A stretch of DNA of 64,000 nucleotides from positions 8,251,001-8,315,000 of the forward strand of contig OY997596.1 of assembly GCA_963921825.1 (NCBI GenBank). Reading direction: 5' to 3'. The notes under the pieces were generated by a model. It searched no databases. It saw only the letters and a program-made list of their open reading frames with translations, and was not told the origin of the DNA. Positions 58,371 to 64,000 of the stretch are shown in pieces. This DNA is from Erodium maritimum. Taxonomy: Eukaryota > Streptophyta > Magnoliopsida > Geraniales > Geraniaceae. A program made the translations under genes and the position numbers. How positions within the stretch are numbered: position 1 is the stretch's first letter; each line of letters starts with the position of its first letter.

Positions 58371-59839
58371 CTCGCAACTTACCGAGACTCTAACTCGTAA
58401 GCCAGCTAAAACACCAAAGATAAAGACACGGGTTCAACAACCCCACGAGCACTCATGACCACCCAAAACTCAACAATAAAACACGCTCGCAACTTACCGA
58501 GACTCTAACTCGTAAGCCAGCTAAAACACCAACAGCAAAGTACGGGCTCTCATGGCCACCCAAACACGAATAATAACACGGGCTCTCATGGCCACCCAAG
58601 ACTCAACAATAATAATACGGGCTCTCAAGGCCACCCAAGACACAAAAAGATCAATCAACCTCCGGCTTAACCAAAGCCTCCAACAATCCTAATATCAACA
58701 GTTTCTCAATCAACCTCCGGGCATGGTCATATGCCTCCAGTAATTCTAATAACGCTAAGTTCACTGCTCTTACGACACTACTAAGTGTCACATGCTTTTC
58801 TAGTAATCGCTACGTTCCCGTATCATGCTTTTCTAATATTCAAATAAGCCTACTTAACCCACGACACCCCGGTGTCACATGCAATTCTACTGTTAACTTT
58901 TCCTAGTCAGGGCCGAGATCCGGCTACTTTTCCCTACCTCGTGCGTGTTCTCCCAAAAGCCAATCAACGAGCTCCGGTGATGATCTCAGTCACTCACCCA
59001 GCTTTCCCTTGCCTCGGTCCGTGGCACGATCTAAAAGAACACAAATTTGAGGCACTTAACAACCCGCAGGAATAAACTGAAAATCATTAAACTCGATGCC
59101 CAAACTTAACCCCGACAATGTCGATCACTCCCAAACTTCCCAATTACTCGACATTGTCGATAAGGGACCCGTAGAGGCCCGATTCGCCCGACATGGAGAA
59201 TCTGCCCGGGTTTTGTAAATGCCCTTCCGGGGCTCCAAAAATTCCCGTTTCCGTTTCCACAGTCTTAGAATAATTCAAGGGTCCCAATGTACTTGACCGA
59301 ATTTAATTCCGACTCCCGAGCCAATTAATTACCATTTCAAGTTTCTAAAACCCGTTAATTATAACTTTTCCAATTCAATTCCAATTTTCGATTCGGTTAT
59401 GGATAAATGGTCTGGGGAACGTTTTAAACCTCCCGAACACTAAACCCGAGCACCCGAGCACGTGGGCCCCACCCGGCCCAACCTAGCCGTGGGCCCTAGG
59501 GCTTAAATGAGGCTCGGCCAACATGGTGGTGGCCGGCCCTAGCTCCGGACAGCCACCTCCTATGGTGGCCGGCCACCCCCTATGGTGGCCGGGGCTTCTC
59601 CCGAGCCCCCGGTCGCCGGAAAACGTTCAATCAAACCTCCAACACCTCTAAAACGTCTCCAACAATTAACCCAACATCAAAACCACCTCAAACTAATAAT
59701 TTTACAAAAACCTAACTTCCAAAATTAAACAAAACGAGAATCGGTTCGGTGTATACCGTAGAGGAGAACGAGGGGAAGTCGATTGCTCCTTGCCTCGAGA
59801 CGATCCAAGGGTTGGATATGGCGTGAATAGTGCCCAAAC

Positions 59840-59936
59840 CCTAGCTTTCTCTCTTCCTTCTTCTCCTTCTCTCCCTTTCTTCTCTCTTCTTTCTCTTTCT
59901 AAACAACTCTAATTTCTTTTTTTTTCTTTTTCTAAG
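59840..59936. repeat. Polypyrimidine tract in solo LTR C
   Basis: About 90 bases of almost pure C/T (ctcttccttcttctccttct type), purine-rich on the element's own strand. It sits where LTR A also has a skewed region. Confidence 0.7.
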
Positions 59937-60436
59937 GTGTGGCCGGCCACATATGGCTTCACCACTCATTTCCCCCCCAAAATTAACACCACCACTTGTT
60001 GGACAAGTGGCAAGGTGGGTCCCACACCTTTTGGAAAATATCTACTTGATATTTTCCAATCAGATTCGCGAAAAACGGACGTTTCGGGCCCCGAACGGGC
60101 ACTTTTCCCAAGAAATTACGAAACTTGGCGGGCTATAAGGGAATGGCTCAACTAAGACCGCTGCGACGACGGCTAAGGTTTTTGGACCCAAAACGGTCCT
60201 CGAATGGACCAAAACGTCGCTCGGTTGACTTTTCCAGCGAAAAGTCAACATTTCCCAAATCGATCAGAAAGTTTCCCTGAGTCCCCCGGAACTCACTTTG
60301 GTCGATAACGGGGTCAACTTAAGTCCGGTATGACCCTCAGGGTCCAATTCCGGTTCAATTCAGTGTCTGCTCAAATTTTTTAAATTTTCCTGCTTTTCGC
60401 AGGTTTGACTGGCATTGACCGGGAGTGGTTATTACA

Positions 60437-60960
60437 AGAACCACCCCCAATGGCATAGATGAGACCAAGGGAGGCTGACGCATGAGCCGAGGAGGGCGAA
60501 ACAGTCGAGCCGGTACAACCCTAGAACACTCGCCGCTCGGGGCCAAAGCAAGGTCGTGGCAAGGGCGGGAGACCAGCGGGCTAGGGTTTACTTCGCCAGA
60601 GGGAAAAGGGGTTGCACGACGGCGCAACCATCCCTACTGTAACGGCGAGACTCGCGACTGAGACCGGGTTCCCATAGAGATCGGAAACAACCCTGACGAG
60701 GCGTCGTGCAGAGCAATCTGGGCCGGGATAAGAGAGACAGAAGAAGAAGGTGGTTGGACCAACCCTCGTCCCCACCTTCGATTCTTATCCCCCACACCAA
60801 GCACAGTCTGCGAGGAAGATGACCTGATGGGATGTGGGGACACAGGAGTGGCGCGGCCGACAGAAGCAGTAGCAAGCGGCGACACGGGAACCAACATATC
60901 GACGGTGGCAGGAGGAAGCTCCATAACGGTGTAACTAGGGGTAGGGCGAGAGTCTCAAGA
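60437..60960 (-). other. Unrecognised coding-like sequence, right flank of solo LTR C
   Basis: Minus-strand frames (for example 60924-60634, MELPPATVDMLVPVSPL, and 60627-60355) are Ser/Pro/Arg-rich and GC-rich compared with neighbours. Possibly another transposon coding remnant; no motif recognised. Confidence 0.35.
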
Positions 60961-61029
60961 CGTGAGCCCGAAATTTTTTTCCACCTGAAGTTGTCAATGC
61001 ATATTTATTTCTTAGTTATTATTTTTTTG

Positions 61030-61287
61030 GGTAAACCTCATTTCCATACTGTAAAATGACCTTTTTTCGCACGTACGTACTGTAATCACCTTAGTATGCA
61101 AGTCCTACCAGTGATCCTTTTTTTCATTTTCAATTCTTACCAATGACTTTTAGTTATTTTCAAAAAATATATGGTCTTTTTTTGTAAATATCAGCGTCAC
61201 CTTTAACAAGTTTCGTCATTTTTTGAAAATTAAAGGCCGTTTTCTGACAGGACTTGAATATAAAGGTCGCCACAATATGGATTTACC
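61030..61287. repeat. MITE-like dispersed repeat, copy 2
   Basis: The complement of this segment matches 32996-33157 in order, with an extra internal stretch. Its ends (gtaaacctcatttccatact and complement ggtaaatccatattgtgg) are imperfect inverted repeats. Target duplication not clear. Confidence 0.62.
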
Positions 61288-61442
61288 ACTTTCACCTTTG
61301 TCCGAAGCACGGAAATGTCGTTATCCCTATTTTTTTTCATCACTACTTTTCCCATAATATATAATATTCTATTGAACTGACATAATTCAAATGATTTATA
61401 TTTTCAAATTAAGCCAACCAAGTAATATATTTCTTCTAGTCC

Positions 61443-63256
61443 AAGTGATTCTGAAACTCGATTTTGAAAAGGCATTTGATAAGGTGAATTGGTCCTACCT
61501 TGATGAGGTGATGTCTAGGATGAACTTCCCATCCAAATGACGATTCTGGATGAATTCATGTTTTCGGGCTCATATTGCAGTTCTTATTAATGGCTCTCCG
61601 AGTCAAGACTTTGCTCTCCAAAATGGCATACGTCAAGGCTGTCCTCTTTCTCATTTCCTCTTCCTTCTGGCAGCAGAGGGTCTCCACCAGGTCTTGGAGA
61701 ATGGTATTCGTATGGGAGAATTTGCAGGAATTCAGGTGGGCATTGGAGGACCTACTATCTCTCATTTGCAGTTCGCAGATGACACCATTCTCTTTCTCAA
61801 GGGTTCGGTGGAAGGTCTCCAACTCCTCAAGCACTCACTAATTGGTTTTCAGGCTTGTTCGGGCCTCAAGATTAATTTCGAGAAATCCACAGCCATCCTC
61901 TTGAATCAGAGAACTTCATCCCCTACCCTGGTTGCTTCTACCTTGGATTGCTCTGTGGGTACCTTGCCCATGAAGTATCTTGGATTCATGCTTGGTGCTA
62001 ATCCTCGCCGAGCTTCTTTTTGGAAGTCGGTAATTCAGAAGTTTAAAGCTTCTTTGGCTCTTTGGAAGACTAAGGATCTTTCCTTTCCAGGCAGGTTGGT
62101 ATTGATTAAGTCAACCTTGTCTGCTTTCCCGGTGTTCTTTATGTCTCTTTTTAGGGCACCTAAAGGGGTCTTGGCAGAACTTGAAGCTTGGAGGAGACGT
62201 TTTCTTTGGCACAATAAAGCTCATTCCCGAGTCTTGTGCAAAGTTCGTTGGTCCTTGGTTTGCAAGCCCAAGTGGGAAGGTGGCCTGGGTATTAGAGGCT
62301 TGGATAATATTAATAGGAGTTTCTTAGCCAAATGGTTTTGGCGTTTTGCCTCTGATAAGGACTCTTTGTGGAAAAGGGTCTTGTGTGCTAAATATGGTTG
62401 GCGCCACTCTGAATGGGACCTTACAGCTATTGATAGACCTGGTTCCTCCTTCTTTTTCAAACATGTTTTGTCTTTGGCAGATGAACCGAGATTTAGAGCC
62501 ATCTTTGGGGATCAGAGCATTCATTGGTGTCTTGGTAAAGGGGACCGAATTCGTTTCTGGCAAGATGTTTGGGTTGGCAACTCGGCTCTACGTTTTCGAT
62601 TCCCTAGACTATACATTATCTGTGATGAAAAATGGGCTCTTGTTTCAGATTTTTGGTCTGATGGCATGTGGAATTTTGAGTATCGCAGGTCTTTTTTGTT
62701 TGTGCAAGAACATGAAGAATCTGCAACTCTTATGGACCTTTTGGCAACCGTTCTTGTTAACCCGGGGCTGCCTGATACTGTCTCTTGGTCCCAAAGAGAA
62801 CGGGGATTCTCTTCCTCCTCTGTTTATCTTCTCCTGCAGGACCCATCTCCTGCTCCGGAACCTTGGGCTGGTATTCTTTGGATCAAGAATCTTCCTCCAA
62901 AATATAGCTCTTTGGTTTGGTTGATGACCCACAATGCCAAACCAAAGTTGGCTACCTTTGTTTCTGGCATCTATGGATCCATAGAAATGCTGTGGTTTTT
63001 CAGGCTTCAGAGGCTAGTTTGGAATCAGTTTATTCCAAGTTGCAGCTCCATTCTTTTAGTGTTTGCAGGATGGCTGGTGATTTACAGGAGGATGCCTCTC
63101 TCTCCTCCTGGTTGATTTCCCCTTTCTTATGCATATCTATTTCTCGCAGGAATTAAGTTTTCTGTTTTGGAGGTTATTGGGTGTTTTACCCCAGACTTTG
63201 TAATTTTCTTTATTTCAAAGTCTATCAATAAATCATTATCTATATAAAAAAAAAAA
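61443..63256 (+). mobile_element. 5'-truncated LINE, second family
   Basis: The copy begins inside the reverse transcriptase (VILKLDFEKAFDKVNW), goes through FADDT and the zinc-binding region, and ends with a 3' UTR (tttatttcaaagtctatcaa type) and an A11 tail (63246-63256). No ORF1 or endonuclease is present. No target duplication was found: sequence after the tail (cattcagcagctcc) does not recur near 61443. Confidence 0.9.
61550..63115 (+). pseudogene. LINE reverse transcriptase fragment
   Basis: The frame is open for 521 codons from 61550. Upstream in-frame text (LKLDFEKAFDKVNWSYLDEV) is cut by a stop near 61540. Motifs: NGIRQGCPLSHFLFLLAAEGL, catalytic FADDTILF, GLKINFEKS, MKYLGFMLGA, FPGRLVLIKSTLSAFP and KWEGGLGIRGLDNINRSFLAKW (in two parts). 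The zinc-binding region starts (WIKNLPPKYSSLVWLM) but its cysteine core is missing. A frame change near 62940 moves the expected tail (FWHLWIHRNAVVFQ) to the frame of 62917-63156. So the copy carries an internal deletion and a frameshift as well as the 5' truncation. Confidence 0.9.
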
Positions 63257-64000
63257 CATTCAGCAGCTCCAGACTCTACAACAAAAGTCACATCTTTTTA
63301 GTTTCAAAACATTTCTAAATGTGTAATACATACAGGCATAAATCTTTTGTTGAGATTCATGTTTACATTAATTGAATTAATATATTCGTTTTGGACGGAG
63401 TAGACTTTCGGATACATTGAACTGAGTTTAGCAAATTAGATTAAGATTTGAATTTCGTAAGGACCCAATTAAGTCCAAGTGAAGTGTTAGGGTCCAAGAG
63501 GTTAGGTTGGATTGTTGTGCAACCTTAACAACAAACCCTTATCATTGCTACAGCGAAGCTTCAAATTAAACTTTGGTTAACCAAACAACACACAAGATCG
63601 AAGAGATCTACAATAAAAATAATACTATAGATTCCTAAACAACTGGCTTGTTTTGTTGGCAATGAAGAAGAGGTGAGGTTCGCATGTCAGCCACAAAATA
63701 TGGTGTAAGTAACTATGTAACTATCTGTTCATGCACGTTGAATTGTCTCCGGCCGTCCGATTAATGTCTGCTGTGTTTGTCTTCATCGTCGGCGACAACC
63801 AACCGCACCACCGGAACAAACACCCAACTTCCTACTTACCTTAACAAACTAACTAAACTTAGTATTATGCTAATTCATCACGTGTAGTGTAGTAGTGTCT
63901 TTTTCATCGACGGCTTGTACACCTATGCCTAGAAGGCTGAAATGTAATGATGGGGCGAGGGAGTGGACCGACTATAAGTTAAGTTAAAAATGAAATACTA
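63257..64000. other. No gene recognised at the right end
   Basis: AT-rich sequence with short frames only. No terminal repeats or RNA genes identified. Confidence 0.4.

Larger units (their letters stand above)
56984..60436 (-). mobile_element. Solo LTR C of the element A family (3453 bp)
   Basis: The plus strand starts TGTCACGCCCC and ends GTTATTACA. The exact 5-bp repeat agaac lies on both sides (56979-56983 and 60437-60441), proving a complete LTR with its target duplication and no internal region. Its complement matches LTR A over long stretches (for example 9780-10130 against 58700-58950), and the lengths differ by only four bases. Solo LTRs arise by recombination between the two LTRs of one element. 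The element is a remnant, on the minus strand. Confidence 0.92.

Noticed and set aside
57941-58393. 150- and 133-codon frames on opposite strands
   Set aside because: They are translations of the 57-bp minisatellite.
63246-63290. Target duplication of the second LINE
   Set aside because: Bases after the A tail do not recur near 61443, so none is claimed.

Overview
The window is nuclear DNA from a flowering plant, most likely a eudicot. Genes are split by short AT-rich GT-AG introns. The three intact protein genes belong to plant families (Agenet-PHD-acetyltransferase, TBL/PMR5 cell-wall acetyltransferase, MAPK-type PP2C). Most of the remaining sequence is layers of plant transposable elements: copia, long-LTR Ty3/gypsy, RNase H-bearing LINEs, PIF/Harbinger, hAT and MULE-type MITEs. 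Everything was read by eye; no database search was run.

Layout. 1-4349: part of a minus-strand copia element that leaves the window on the left. 4354-13749: a LINE (endonuclease, reverse transcriptase, RNase H, A tail) with a 13-bp target duplication, itself entered by a long-LTR gypsy element (8088 to about 13180). 14307-22507: a ten-exon gene for a 1067-residue Agenet/PHD/GNAT chromatin protein of the IDM1/ROS4-like group; its 3.7-kb seventh intron holds an antisense short-LTR element and three foldback DNA elements. 23448-25787: a five-exon TBL gene. 26278-30070: a PIF/Harbinger element with its transposase, and next to it a decayed relative holding a MITE of the first one's end type. 30662-31692: a non-autonomous hAT with an 8-bp duplication. 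31945-32425: a site II/telo-box/TATA promoter followed by a box C/D snoRNA whose guide matches 18S rRNA. 34.6-38.2 kb and 42.4-47.9 kb: several decayed LINE ORF1 stretches, two of them in short elements with target duplications but no ORF2. 39938-41265: a three-exon PP2C with a MAPK-docking motif. 47.9-60.4 kb: a gypsy element with gag (B) and a solo LTR (C) in the opposite orientation. 61443-63256: a 5'-truncated LINE.

How it fits together. The three protein genes all lie on the plus strand, are spaced by repeats and show no common pathway: chromatin or DNA-methylation control, wall polysaccharide acetylation, and MAPK dephosphorylation. The order of several insertions can be read from nesting: copia, then LINE, then gypsy A; the intron LTR element, then MITEs; the decayed Harbinger, then its MITE. 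The least expected functional item is the snoRNA unit near 32.3 kb, which sits among repeats and can be tested directly.
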